DNA of 64,000 nucleotides, from contig NZ_KI911557.1 in NCBI RefSeq assembly GCF_000515215.1, forward strand, positions 2,661,741 through 2,725,740, read 5' to 3'. The notes below the pieces were generated by a model, which was given only the letters and a program-made list of their open reading frames with translations, searched no databases and was not told the origin of the DNA. The position numbers and the translations under genes were made by a program. Of the stretch, positions 9,206-18,092 are shown piece after piece; the first letter of the stretch is position 1; every line of letters begins with the position of its first letter. This stretch comes from Methylomonas sp. 11b. GTDB taxonomy: Bacteria > Pseudomonadota > Gammaproteobacteria > Methylococcales > Methylomonadaceae.

Positions 9206-9337
9206 ATTAACATGGCCCTTAAATACCGTTCGCATTAATGACCTTGAGGGTACGGAGTCTATCGAAGGGCCAACAACCTCAGGCTTAGACGAGCTCAGCC
9301 CGAACGGGGCGCCTGGGATAAATAGGGCCGGGTGAAT
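9206..9337. repeat. MITE-like dispersed repeat type A, copy 2
   Basis: The ends ATTAACATGGCCCT (9206-9219) and AGGGCCGGGTGAAT (9324-9337) form an imperfect inverted repeat. The inside shares CCTTAAATACCGTTCG, TCTATCGAAGGGC and CTCAGCCCGAA with the copy at 4812-4925, plus an insertion of about 18 bp. Bases 9085-9205 between the tRNA and this repeat show nothing recognisable. Confidence 0.6.
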
Positions 9338-9361
9338 AATATTAGCCCGGCCCTTAATTCT

Positions 9362-9440
9362 CTGGAGTCGTCATCCCCGCGAACGCGGAAATCCACTATA
9401 GCCGCGGGGCTCCGGCCGTCGTGGGCGCGGCGATATTTAA
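9362..9440. repeat. Dispersed intergenic repeat type B, copy 2
   Basis: Shares GTCGTCATCCCCG at its start, GGCTCC in the middle and GCGGCGATATTTAA at its end with copies at 4711-4806 and 53755-53812. The hairpin is degenerate here. As at 4.7-4.9 kb it sits beside a type A repeat, but in the opposite relative order. Confidence 0.55.
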
Positions 9441-9443
9441 AGA

Positions 9444-9677
9444 CTAATAAGTAGGCGAATCCGGATTGAAGTCACTCAACACGTTTTCAAGCTCCTCCAA
9501 CAGGGTCTTTAAAGCTTCGGCTTCTTGAAGCACATGGCTATTTTCTTGGCGGACCGCTCGCACCGGCACTGCATCAGCCTTAATCCTTTGTTTATCCGTT
9601 ACCGGTTTAGCCGGCATATCGGTTAATAAAGCTTCAAGCCCGCGGCCCAGACCGCGTTTGGGTGGAATATTGTTCAT
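9444..9677 (-). CDS. Orphan ParB N-terminal-like small protein
   Basis: A 77-residue protein. It begins MNNIPPKRGLGRGLEALLTD, which is the hallmark N-terminus of chromosomal ParB/Spo0J: the basic Arg-Gly-Leu-Gly-Arg-Gly-Leu-Glu-Ala-Leu motif that contacts and stimulates the ParA ATPase. The ParB CTPase and HTH domains are absent. The rest is a helical, leucine-rich segment (ALKTLLEELENVL) that could form a coiled coil. Its ATG overlaps the stop of a 37-codon ORF as ATGA. It could modulate ParA-type ATPases, or be a remnant; the intact frame and full C-terminal helix favour a real small protein. Confidence 0.6.
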   Translation of the reverse strand: MNNIPPKRGLGRGLEALLTDMPAKPVTDKQRIKADAVPVRAVRQENSHVLQEAEALKTLLEELENVLSDFNPDSPTY

Positions 9678-9787
9678 ATCAAGTTAATGACAACAGCAAA
9701 TCCGCGGCATTTGCGGCCGCTTAAGGCCATCATCTCCGGCGCATCGACCCTGTTAACTTCGGCGGAGCCTTGCTGCAACATCATCAT
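9674..9787 (-). CDS. Possible 37-residue small ORF coupled to the ParB-like peptide
   Basis: A short frame starts at three consecutive ATG codons (complement 9779-9787), with GAGGAATT just upstream as a ribosome site. Its TGA overlaps the ATG of the ParB-like gene. The product starts MMMLQQGSAEVNRVD and is not recognised. It may be only a translational leader for the next gene. Confidence 0.35.
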   Translation of the reverse strand: MMMLQQGSAEVNRVDAPEMMALSGRKCRGFAVVINLI

Positions 9788-10260
9788 ATAAATTCCTCTT
9801 CTAATCCCGGGGAACCGAGCCAATACAAACCGAATCAACAAATACCGGCACCAATACGCCACCTGATACGGATGCACTCAATCAAGATACCACTAACAAA
9901 TACCACACCGCATCACCATTCGATACCCCCGTTGCGTGACCGACTCCAGGTATGAATAAGGGATCCAGGTTAAAGCAGGGCTCGACCACTTCTGCCCGCC
10001 AACGCGCCATTTTAGCAATTTACCTGCCCGCAAGCCGCTCAGAAATAGCAGCTTAGACTGAATAATATCCGTGGGAGCCTGTCGAACAGTCTTTCTTCAA
10101 GTGACAAAGTAAGTAGTCGGCGCCAATCAATCGCTAGACAGGGGTTTGCTGGTTGCGTCGGCCATCCAAATCGCATACCCCTCCGGTAAAAAAGCGCCTA
10201 TCGCCGGTTTAAGTTCATTTCTTATTCACGGTACGAGCAAAATCGATCCGGAAACAGCGA

Positions 10261-10512
10261 CACTTCCGAAGCCTTCATGGGCAACCACAGAAGGTTCGAG
10301 CGTACCTACGAAGCATTCTAGCGTACGCACGGCAGGCTCGGATTTACGCCCGAAACGTTTGGCGGCACTCCCGGCAGGTCTGGACGCACGCACAGACCGT
10401 TTGGGGGCATCCACAGAACGCGCGTCGGCACCTCCGAAACGCTTGTGCGCACCGACAAACCCTCTGTAAGCCCCCACAAAGCGTTGGAACACCCCCCCAA
10501 AAACTACCCGTT
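10261..10512. repeat. Degenerate 21-bp tandem array, 11-12 units without indels
   Basis: Units start at 10261, 10282, 10303, 10324, 10345, 10366, 10387, 10408, 10429, 10450 and 10471, with a weaker twelfth at 10492. The loose consensus is CACNCCCGAAACGTTTGGGCG. Examples are 10345-10365 (TACGCCCGAAACGTTTGGCGG) split as TACGCCCGAAAC and GTTTGGCGG, and 10408-10428 starting CATCCACAGAACGCG. The phase is kept exactly while bases diverge. Frames on both strands are open over the array, but the plus frame uses a TTG start and stops inside it, so it is treated as noncoding. It lies in a gene-free stretch (9788-11031) otherwise lacking recognisable genes. Confidence 0.7.
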
Positions 10513-10651
10513 GCCCGGTTGTATTACTATCAGCCAGCCGTAATCTGAGGCCTTGGCCCAACCCAGGTCGCCAAAAAGGTTTAACGGAATTTATCAGGGT
10601 CGGTGATTTGCAGTTCCCCTGTGAAATTGACGGAGCTGAAGCCGGATTTTT

Positions 10652-10674
10652 CCGCCATTTTGGGCGGCTTTTTT
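10652..10674 (+). terminator. Rho-independent terminator without an obvious gene
   Basis: CCGCC (10652-10656) and GGCGG (10663-10667) form a stem around ATTTTG and are followed by CTTTTTTC. It would stop plus-strand transcription, but no plus-strand gene precedes it; the only thing upstream on this strand is the 21-bp array, so a noncoding transcript is possible. Confidence 0.6.
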
Positions 10675-11031
10675 CTGTAAACCATGCAAAGCATGAGTTT
10701 TTGCAGCTTGAGTATTCCGATGAAATCCGCCACCGATTCCAATGTCGAAACCAACAATCGCATTCCAATCGAAACCCATCAACGTCGCCGACCGGCCAAT
10801 AGCGGCCTGCCAGCAGATTGAAAAATCAAACGCCTGAAAGACTCGTATATGCCAAACAGCAGACGGCTAAAACTTGGGGTATCTGAACAAGCTTTACCTG
10901 ATGTAACAAGGGTTCTGACCGGCACACCTAAATAACATCGCGATTGTTACGGAACGTGGGCTTAGTTGAGAGACGTTATTCTCTGGTTAAAGTTGACTCG
11001 ACTCTTAAGGCGGCTCAAATGTTTCACGGGC

Positions 11032-12525
11032 CTAAAACAAATTCACTTCACCATGACTCTTCGAAATGCCGCCCTCATACCGCTGCTTTTCGGCAACTAT
11101 CGAGTCAAGGAAGCCTGCTATTTCCAAACCAAAGTGTTCGATGGCATCGAAATTAGTAACGATTTTCTGCTGAATGACCGGAGACGTTTGCCAATTTTCA
11201 GCTAGATTGTGCATGGCTTGGTGCATACACGCGTGAGACTGTTCATGCGGCTGATCAATTTTTGAATAGGATGGCAAATGGCTATAGTTGCTTGCACCTG
11301 TACCAAAATGAAACCATTTTCCAAAATTACATTCATGATGGTTAGCCATCACCGCTCTGGCTTCGTCGGAGTTTAATCCTGTTTCCACTGCACGATAGCC
11401 ATTTTGGATATAAATCAATTGATTGACTTTGGCCAAGGCAATTTCACCGACCATTTGGGTAAAACTGACTTTGCCGTAGGTTTCCATGGAAATATCGCTA
11501 ACCTCCGTAATGTTATGTTCAAACTGCGCAATCGCCGCTTTCGATTCGTCGGTCATGCTGGCCATACTATCAGTGTCCCCCACGATGACCGTGGTGGCAT
11601 GAGTGAACTTTTTAATTGTCGTGTTGATTTTTTGAGTAGCGTTTTTGGTGTTTTCAGCTAATTTCCGCACTTCATCCGCCACTACCGCAAAGCCGCGGCC
11701 ATGCTCACCCGCGCGAGCCGCTTCGATCGCTGCATTGAGCGCCAACAAATTAGTTTGGTCAGCGATACTAGCAATTAACGAGGTGACAGCGGTGATTTCC
11801 TTACTACTTTCACTCAACTCCAGCGATGAGTCTTTCATGACTTCAATTTTCTGGATGATGCTCGTCAATTTTTCGATTACATTTCCCAATGAAGCCCGGC
11901 TATCGGCGGCGATATTTGACGCTTTACTGGAAATATTTTCTACTTGCCGCATCTGCTCGGTGATCGTCGATAAATCGGACTGACTCCGCTGCAAACTGGA
12001 TAACAGGTTTTTGGTTTTCATTTGTCCCAGGTGTGAAAACAGCGATTCCCGTAGATTGTTCAGGTAATTCGCCTGCATCATATCCAACGAGGTTTGAATG
12101 CTTACCAAACTGCGGCTAAACGCGCCTTGAATGCCCACAGGGTTGGGCTGTCGATAAAACTGCTGCTTTTTGGCGGAGTTGAAACACCCCGCCACTTCTC
12201 TCATGTAAGTCTCCACCTGGTCCAAGGCGCTGTTGAATTGCCAAGCCACAGGTGCCAGTTCCGCCCGCTCCGAAATTTGCGTAATGCGATATTCGAGCTT
12301 ACCTTGCTCTATTTGATGAGCCATTATTTTCAGCGCCGTAAGAATTTGTTTCTCTTCTCGAGCGTTTTGGCGGTACAGATAGAAGATCAGAAAACCAAAG
12401 GCATTGGGAATCAGATTAATCCATTCAATACCCGCCATCAGTAAAGACTCCGTGGTGGTGACACTCATCAATACGAGCATCCAGGCTACGCTGGTAGAAC
12501 CGTTAAAGCGTAAGGATGAATTCAT
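11032..12525 (-). CDS. Methyl-accepting chemotaxis protein with C-terminal CZB zinc domain (CetA-like)
   Basis: A 497-residue chemoreceptor. Two hydrophobic segments near the N-terminus (about 10-50) form a membrane hairpin without a periplasmic sensor. A linker and the signalling coiled coil follow, whose tip is recognisable ([20 protein letters not shown]). The C-terminal chemoreceptor zinc-binding domain has the expected Cys and His residues ([11 protein letters not shown], then [10 protein letters not shown]). The ATG lies inside the end of the upstream PAS gene (23-bp overlap), so the pair is co-translated. The layout equals Aer split in two, like Campylobacter CetA/CetB energy taxis receptors. 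CheA/CheW are not in the window. Confidence 0.9.
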   Translation of the reverse strand: MNSSLRFNGSTSVAWMLVLMSVTTTESLLMAGIEWINLIPNAFGFLIFYLYRQNAREEKQILTALKIMAHQIEQGKLEYRITQISERAELAPVAWQFNSALDQVETYMREVAGCFNSAKKQQFYRQPNPVGIQGAFSRSLVSIQTSLDMMQANYLNNLRESLFSHLGQMKTKNLLSSLQRSQSDLSTITEQMRQVENISSKASNIAADSRASLGNVIEKLTSIIQKIEVMKDSSLELSESSKEITAVTSLIASIADQTNLLALNAAIEAARAGEHGRGFAVVADEVRKLAENTKNATQKINTTIKKFTHATTVIVGDTDSMASMTDESKAAIAQFEHNITEVSDISMETYGKVSFTQMVGEIALAKVNQLIYIQNGYRAVETGLNSDEARAVMANHHECNFGKWFHFGTGASNYSHLPSYSKIDQPHEQSHACMHQAMHNLAENWQTSPVIQQKIVTNFDAIEHFGLEIAGFLDSIVAEKQRYEGGISKSHGEVNLF

Positions 12526-13033
12526 GGTAGCTTTTCCCAGATGATTGCAGTGTTTTGTTTAATACCTCGGTGCCAGCAGAAATCGCGTCACTGCGATCTT
12601 GACGTTTTTCAGCAGTCAATATATCGCGGTAGAAATCCTGAATGATGGTCAATTTGTCTTTGTTCGGCTTACGACGGACCGAAAAGAAACCGATGATTTC
12701 AGATCCATCGCCATTATTGTCCGCATAACTCGGGGTGACAGTGGCGTGCACCCAATAGAACGAGCCGTCTTTGCTGAGGTTTTTGACATAACCGAAAAAC
12801 TCTTCGCCTGCTTTGACGGTGTTCCACAGCATGTTAAATATAGTGCGAGGCATATCGGGATGCCGCACAATATTGTGCTGCTTGCCTAAGAGTTCGCTTT
12901 CAGTAAATCCGGAAAATTCAATGAAGATCGGATTGGCGTAGGTGATTTTGCCGGTCCTATCGGTTTTGGTCACGATGAAGGCATCATCGCGCATCACGAT
13001 TTCCCGTTGTGTCGGAATAATTTTTTGGGCCAT
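12503..13033 (-). CDS. Aer/CetB-like PAS sensor protein
   Basis: A 176-residue soluble protein. One PAS domain (about 10-135) of the Aer type contains [21 protein letters not shown] and [13 protein letters not shown], the FAD-binding redox PAS pattern of energy-taxis sensors. It has no membrane or signalling domain of its own. The start is the ATG at complement 13031-13033, with AAGGA upstream and [12 protein letters not shown] as the usual N-terminus; the longer frame to 13135 lacks support. It overlaps the CetA-like receptor gene, and together they rebuild an Aer receptor. Confidence 0.88.
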   Translation of the reverse strand: MAQKIIPTQREIVMRDDAFIVTKTDRTGKITYANPIFIEFSGFTESELLGKQHNIVRHPDMPRTIFNMLWNTVKAGEEFFGYVKNLSKDGSFYWVHATVTPSYADNNGDGSEIIGFFSVRRKPNKDKLTIIQDFYRDILTAEKRQDRSDAISAGTEVLNKTLQSSGKSYHEFILTL

Positions 13034-13223
13034 ACAAAAATCCTTGTAAGCTGCTCTTGGCAAATTGTAAGGCCGCTTATTCCTAAAGGATCCAATCTCG
13101 AACTGATTTTGGATACTGGCGCAATAGGCAGGCATCTCTATTAATAGTAGCTGACCTAGATCGAAAAAACATTTGGGTGATCACCCAGTAAGCACCAAAT
13201 AGACTATTTTCAAACTTGATAAG

Positions 13224-14471
13224 TTATGTCGTGCTACCGACCAAAACTACCCGTCCCTTGCCGGATCCTTTGGCAACATACATAGCATTATCTGCAGCAG
13301 ACAATACTTCACTGGCCACTGTCCCATGCTGCGGTACCATAGCAACACCAATGCTGGCACCCATACTAGCCGGTTTGCCAAGTAACTCCATGGGTTGGGA
13401 TACCGATTCGAGTATACGATTGGCAATAATCAGGACAACGTCTGCATCGGCCACATTGCGAATAATGGCTACAAACTCGTCACCACCGAGACGGGCGATA
13501 AAATCATCTGCCGCAAGACTATGCCGCAAACGGCTGGCCGCAGCTTTGAGCGCAGTGTCTCCAGCATCATGACCCATGGCGTCGTTGATCAACTTGAAAC
13601 CATCAAGATCGATAAACAAAAGCGCGAAACTGCTATCGCCACGATTCAAGAATACAGCTTCGAGAGTCTGATTGAAGTGAGTTCGGTTGGGAAGCCCGGT
13701 GAGCGGATCGTGCAAAGCCAGAAATTCAATGTGCTGACGTGCGATTTCTTCTTCGGTAATATCGCTGACCAAGCCAATGAATAAACTTTCATTATTACGC
13801 CGCACTTCGGTTACAGATAAACGCATGGGAAAGGTTTGGCCATTTTTGCGAAGTCCGGCGACTTTCCTGCCGATACCGATCACATGAGGGATACGCTCCT
13901 TCAAATAGCGTCCCAAGTAGTGGTCATGTTCATCACGGTAAGGCGACGGCATTAGCATGGTGACATTTTGCCCAATCACCTCGTCAGCTATATAGCCAAA
14001 AATACGTTCTGCGGCATGGTTATAGCTTTGAACCATACCTTGTTCATTAATCGTCAGAATCGCCTCGTAGACATTATCCAGCACACTAAACAAGCTATCC
14101 TGAATCAGTGTAATCCGGTGAAAAGAACGCAAACGGGCTTCTAACACATCAAAGTCTATCGGCTTAACCAGATAGTCATCGGCCCCGGCATCTAATCCAT
14201 GGATCACATCCTTTTTCTCTGATAGTCCGCTCATCAGCAATATTGGCACCCACCGAGCTTTGCTCATCGCCTTGATTTGACGCGTAGCCTCGATGCCATC
14301 CATTACAGGCATAATGATGTCCATTAAGATCAGATTTGGCTCTTCGCGACGATAGGATTGGATTGCCTCCTGGCCGTTTTGTGCGTAGGAAACTCGATTA
14401 CCATGTTGCTCTAGAAAGGCAATTACCGGCAACGCAATCGAGCGAGAATCATCGACAATCAGGATATGCAT
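13224..14471 (-). CDS. Response regulator with REC, PAS and GGDEF domains (diguanylate cyclase)
   Basis: About 415 residues. An N-terminal receiver domain (MHILIVDDSRS, phospho-Asp in LILMDIIMPVMDG, KPID) is followed by a FixL-type PAS domain (ILTINEQGMVQSYNHAAERIFGY in two parts) and a GGDEF domain with intact LGGDEF. It would make c-di-GMP on phosphorylation. The start at ATG 14471 is the natural start of the receiver fold; the frame extends to a TTG at 14513 but those residues do not belong to the domain. It lies downstream of the energy-taxis pair on the same strand, but is transcribed before it, so co-regulation is possible. Confidence 0.88.
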   Translation of the reverse strand: MHILIVDDSRSIALPVIAFLEQHGNRVSYAQNGQEAIQSYRREEPNLILMDIIMPVMDGIEATRQIKAMSKARWVPILLMSGLSEKKDVIHGLDAGADDYLVKPIDFDVLEARLRSFHRITLIQDSLFSVLDNVYEAILTINEQGMVQSYNHAAERIFGYIADEVIGQNVTMLMPSPYRDEHDHYLGRYLKERIPHVIGIGRKVAGLRKNGQTFPMRLSVTEVRRNNESLFIGLVSDITEEEIARQHIEFLALHDPLTGLPNRTHFNQTLEAVFLNRGDSSFALLFIDLDGFKLINDAMGHDAGDTALKAAASRLRHSLAADDFIARLGGDEFVAIIRNVADADVVLIIANRILESVSQPMELLGKPASMGASIGVAMVPQHGTVASEVLSAADNAMYVAKGSGKGRVVLVGSTT

Positions 14472-14590
14472 AAGAAAAGCGACTCTATCAAAATTGGGTT
14501 TATGTACTGGCAAGCACTAGGTACGAATTGCTTTTAAAATGACCCAGACTAACTGTACACAAAGAGATGCATTGTTGCTGATAAGCGGCT

Positions 14591-14797
14591 TTAGGTCCAG
14601 AACCGGTCGCTCGGTTGATTAGATGGTGAATGTCTCAGAAGGGTCGAAATACGCAACTTCAGTGAACCATCGTTGCCGGTCAGTAACTTAAACAATTTCC
14701 ACTCGACCACCACATCCACACAATGGTAAGCCGGACCGTCATCGGCTTCTGGCTTGGCTTTACCCCAATAGTGGAAATACGATGCTGTCACGCTCAT
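14591..14797 (-). pseudogene. Remnant of CRISPR-associated cas3 (HD-domain N-terminus)
   Basis: A 68-residue remainder starting MSVTASYFHYWGKAKPEADD and continuing GPAYHCVDV. It matches the start of Cas3 proteins, which read F-x-x-YWGKA...DGP-x-x-H-LLPYHCLDVAA. The LLPY segment is missing and the HD catalytic His-Asp and the whole helicase are gone; the frame ends in unrelated residues. No CRISPR array or other cas gene is in the window. It is a decayed relic of a type I CRISPR system. Confidence 0.5.
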
Positions 14798-15016
14798 TCC
14801 CTGATTTGATTGAAATCCATATCTGACAGATATGCTACGCCGCCAGCTAGTGTATTCGCTCGCACGCATTCATCAACAATGAATAGACTCGGCATAGGAT
14901 GATTTCGGCGTTTGTTAATCGCTGTACCGCTGGTTATGTTTACACGCCAATGTTAAGCCACTCAAAATCGTTTAGCGGTTGTCAGCACCAATAAACCTGA
15001 ACTCGGTTTGACAATG

Positions 15017-15526
15017 TCACACCATGCCCTGCTCTTGCAGCATGGCGTAGGCGGCGTTTATTTGTCGAGTTTCTTCCTCGGCGAGTTGTTTGATTTTTGC
15101 ACCAAACACGCCGACGCGGTCCGGGTGGTATTCGGATATTTTCTTTTTGTATGCCGCTTTGATGTCTATCGGTAGGGCTTCAGCCGTCAGGCCAAGAATT
15201 AAATAACAATCCGCCAAAGATTTGATGTGTTGCTCGTCTTCAGGCAGTTTTATTTCGGTTATATACACATTGCGATGTTCGTCGATGTCCAATTTGAATT
15301 GTGCATGGCACTTTCGGCAACGCGCTTTGTTACCGTCGATGGGCAAGGTAAATTTGATGTGCTGCGCGCAGGATGGACAGGAAATTGTCCTTACATTGGC
15401 AGGCGTTCTAAGGGTGGGCTGTTTTTGATTTTGATGTTTGCGTCGAGTATTTCTGGCATTGAAGACAAGAAGCCCGACCAAAATAATGTTCAATATTAGC
15501 GATGCGAACAACGCAATATTGGTCAT
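15017..15526 (-). CDS. Membrane-anchored J-domain protein with zinc ribbon
   Basis: A 169-residue protein. One N-terminal membrane segment (about 4-24) precedes a basic linker and a CxxC-x16-CxxC zinc ribbon (CPSCAQHI, later CRKCHAQF). A C-terminal J domain (about 105-169) contains the HPD triad in YHPDRVG. J domains stimulate Hsp70 ATPases, so it would bring DnaK to a client at the inner membrane. A single gene, followed on the same strand by no close partner; the DUF805 gene lies 47 bp upstream. Confidence 0.85.
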   Translation of the reverse strand: MTNIALFASLILNIILVGLLVFNARNTRRKHQNQKQPTLRTPANVRTISCPSCAQHIKFTLPIDGNKARCRKCHAQFKLDIDEHRNVYITEIKLPEDEQHIKSLADCYLILGLTAEALPIDIKAAYKKKISEYHPDRVGVFGAKIKQLAEEETRQINAAYAMLQEQGMV

Positions 15527-15573
15527 CAGCCCGGCTAATTGATTGCTCGACGAAATTTAAAATGATGGGGGCG

Positions 15574-16038
15574 TTAAACAGGCGCCCCGTATTCGTTTGC
15601 ACGGTCATCGCCTTTTGACACCATCCAGATGACATACGGGATGATGCCGATGATGGTCAGAATAATCAGATACCACCAGCCGCTATGCCCGGTATCGTGT
15701 AATCGGCGGATATTAACAGCCAGCGAAGGAAATAGAATAACCAAGTTGGTGATTGCCGTGACGGTTGCCGGCTCGCCGTAGGCCGATTGATCTATGATCC
15801 CCGCTATCATCGATACCAATAGTGTGAAAAGCGCGAACCACCAGTATTCGGCTCTCGAGGCTCTACCTGTAAAAACAAATGCCTTTGCAAAACAACCGGA
15901 CACCGATTCGGTAAACGTCATGTCCCGTCCGTTAGTTACTGGCCCGCGATAGCCGTTATTCGATTGCATGGCTGCGCCACACTCAAGGCAGAAATTCGCA
16001 TTATCCGGATTTTGCTTTCCACAATTTGGGCAATACAT
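15574..16038 (-). CDS. DUF805 membrane protein with N-terminal zinc ribbon
   Basis: A 154-residue protein. A double-CxxC zinc ribbon (MYCPNCGKQNPD, then FCLECGAAM) is fused to a DUF805 (YhaH-type) membrane domain with four hydrophobic helices and the family signature FTGRASRAEYWWF, later RRLHDTGHSGWW. Function of the family is unknown. It lies 47 bp upstream of the J-domain gene on the same strand, which also has a zinc ribbon, so they may form an operon. Bases 16039-16395 upstream contain nothing recognisable. Confidence 0.85.
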   Translation of the reverse strand: MYCPNCGKQNPDNANFCLECGAAMQSNNGYRGPVTNGRDMTFTESVSGCFAKAFVFTGRASRAEYWWFALFTLLVSMIAGIIDQSAYGEPATVTAITNLVILFPSLAVNIRRLHDTGHSGWWYLIILTIIGIIPYVIWMVSKGDDRANEYGAPV

Positions 16039-16395
16039 TTCGCTCTCCGACAGAATTTTTAAGTAACGATATTACTGCGATATAGAAAAATGTGTAGGCC
16101 GTTCGCACATTTTCATTCAGTTTCGTTTAGCCGCTTTGACGATAGGGACAAAGCCGTTGGCAATGCTGCCTGGCTACCATCCTGGCGCTGCACACCGGTA
16201 ACCCAACAAATCCCGGCAAATAGAGAACATACAACCTCAGCAAGTTTGTCGCCACTTTGCACGAGACGGTAGATTCAGAAAAATTAGGTGAAACCTTGCC
16301 TAAATTAGTTTACAAAAAACGGCTGGTAGTCCTGTCCGCTAATAGGCGGCATAAGCAGACTAAACCGTATTGCGCGGTTTACGCGGATAAACTAT

Positions 16396-16575
16396 TTATT
16401 CTTCGTCGACTGCGTCTGCGTCGTCTTTCGGGGCCTGCTCGACAACGCGCTTTTTCGGCTGCTTACTAGCTGACTGCTGATTGATGCGTTCAAGCTGAGC
16501 TAGAAAATACGAGTCGTAATTCCAGTTTGGTTTTGCTGCGATGGGTTCGGGTTTGGTATCTCTGATGTCGCTCAT
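16396..16575 (-). CDS. Small protein with W-x-YD-S/T-YFLAQL motif, copy 1
   Basis: A 59-residue protein starting at the ATG at complement 16573-16575 (MSDIRDTKPEP). A Pro/Lys-rich N-terminus leads to PNWNYDSYFLAQLERINQQ, then a Lys-rich and an acidic tail. The same motif, GWHYDTYFLAQLS, occurs in the 33-residue ORF at 27098-27199, so this is a two-member small protein family and not chance. No function is known; the amphipathic motif may be a binding helix. Confidence 0.6.
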   Translation of the reverse strand: MSDIRDTKPEPIAAKPNWNYDSYFLAQLERINQQSASKQPKKRVVEQAPKDDADAVDEE

Positions 16576-16726
16576 AGTATTTTCGTTGATTACACTCGTG
16601 TGTGGGCAGATTAACTGCATTGACATAAATTAACGCGTATCGCCAGTAACCGGGAATCGAAGAGGCTAATTGCCTAATACGTTAAGTTTGATTCAGTAGT
16701 TATTTGAGCAAGTCGCGCTGGACGGA

Positions 16727-17851
16727 TTAAACAACCGCGGGCTTCAGCATTGAGGTTTTGCCAACCATAATATCCGCTGCTTTCAGCATGCGTTTAAATA
16801 CCGATTCCTGGCAGTAAGGAATATTATGCTTTTCGCACAGGGCTTTCACTTGCGGCTGCAATTTTTGGTATTGGCTTAGCGGCAAATCCGGCCATAAATG
16901 GTGCTCAATTTGGTAATTCAACCAGCCGTAGAAAAAGTCATTCAAATTAGACCCGGTTGGATAATTGACCGAACCCAAAATCTGCCGCAAATAAAACTCT
17001 CCCTTGCTATGCGATTTTTCATCGAACATCATCACGTCGTCGCCGGCATGATTGGGAATCATCACCAGAAAGCTGTGCATATTGGTGAGAATTTCCGCCA
17101 GAATGGAGTTTATCAATACACTGACAACGGCAAAGCCGCCCAGCGGTAAGAACAGTAACGGTAACAACACAAACCGATACGCCGTATAAGGCAACACGCT
17201 TTGCAGCCACAACGCCTTACCTTGGGGCGTAAACAGACTCCAGGCGCCGATACGCGTGGTTTCCGGCTTGGGCTTACCTTGCAAGCGGGCGGCATTCAAA
17301 ACTAATTCTTTATGCGTGCGCGGCGTGTAATAAATGATTTTCCAGATACCGGAAAAAAACGCCACGATGACATAGCGTTGCCAAATGGGCAGTTTGGATT
17401 GCCGCAACCATTCCATGTTGTGTTGGGCATTGTTGGGGTCGGTTTCTTCACCCAAGTTGTAATGATGCAATAAATCATGTTCGTGATGCCAGCCGGCGGG
17501 AGTCATCCAATCCGGCCAATCCAAAAACCGCCGCCAACCCTTTGCAAACTTCTTGCTGGTGTAATTTTTATCCACGTCCTGCATTTTATCGAAGGCTTTA
17601 TGCACGATGGGATGGCCTACCCCGGTCCAGCGGGAAAAACTACCTTGACTGATCAACAACGCTGAAATCGGATTGGGGAAAATCCAGGCAGTAGCGTAAC
17701 CGATGAGCGAACAAACTTTTCCCCAACGTTCCACCTTTTTTAAGTGGTCGAAATCTGCGGGACCAATATCCGCTAACGCTTGTTTGTGGATTTGACTGAT
17801 GTCTTTGGCTAATTGCTCGCGATCAACCGACTGGTAACTATTTAAACTCAA
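16727..17851 (-). CDS. Membrane fatty acid desaturase family protein
   Basis: A 374-residue integral membrane di-iron enzyme. His boxes are visible as GHPIVHK, HHEHDLLHHYN and QIEHHLWPDLP. The Gln in the third box (QxxHH) is typical of front-end and bacterial lipid desaturases. Hydrophobic segments lie around 55-75 and 205-250. There is no fused cytochrome b5 domain, so an external electron donor is needed. It would introduce a double bond into a membrane lipid acyl chain or sphingoid-like substrate; substrate and regiochemistry cannot be read. Confidence 0.85.
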   Translation of the reverse strand: MSLNSYQSVDREQLAKDISQIHKQALADIGPADFDHLKKVERWGKVCSLIGYATAWIFPNPISALLISQGSFSRWTGVGHPIVHKAFDKMQDVDKNYTSKKFAKGWRRFLDWPDWMTPAGWHHEHDLLHHYNLGEETDPNNAQHNMEWLRQSKLPIWQRYVIVAFFSGIWKIIYYTPRTHKELVLNAARLQGKPKPETTRIGAWSLFTPQGKALWLQSVLPYTAYRFVLLPLLFLPLGGFAVVSVLINSILAEILTNMHSFLVMIPNHAGDDVMMFDEKSHSKGEFYLRQILGSVNYPTGSNLNDFFYGWLNYQIEHHLWPDLPLSQYQKLQPQVKALCEKHNIPYCQESVFKRMLKAADIMVGKTSMLKPAVV

Positions 17852-18092
17852 AATGTGTTGTCTCTGTAAAGTGCAAGGGAAGGATGTTGGATTCCTTCGG
17901 ATAAAAAAGTCAGGATTGGAAGGCTCCGGACGGTGCTAAAAACCAGCCGAGGCTTGGACAAATTGACTGGCCGGGCAAGATGGCATAAGTCTATACACCA
18001 TCCGTATTTTTGCCTGCTTTCTCAAACTTCCCGGCACTTTGCACGTGAGTGTAACGAGGCAATTTTTAAAAAGGGTAATGGGTTGATATTAA

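Noticed and set aside
10146..10469. Open frame over the 21-bp array (plus), and a 180-codon frame on the minus strand.
   Set aside because: Periodic peptide is forced by the DNA repeat in every frame; the plus frame has a weak TTG start and stops inside the array. Coding cannot be excluded, but is not supported.
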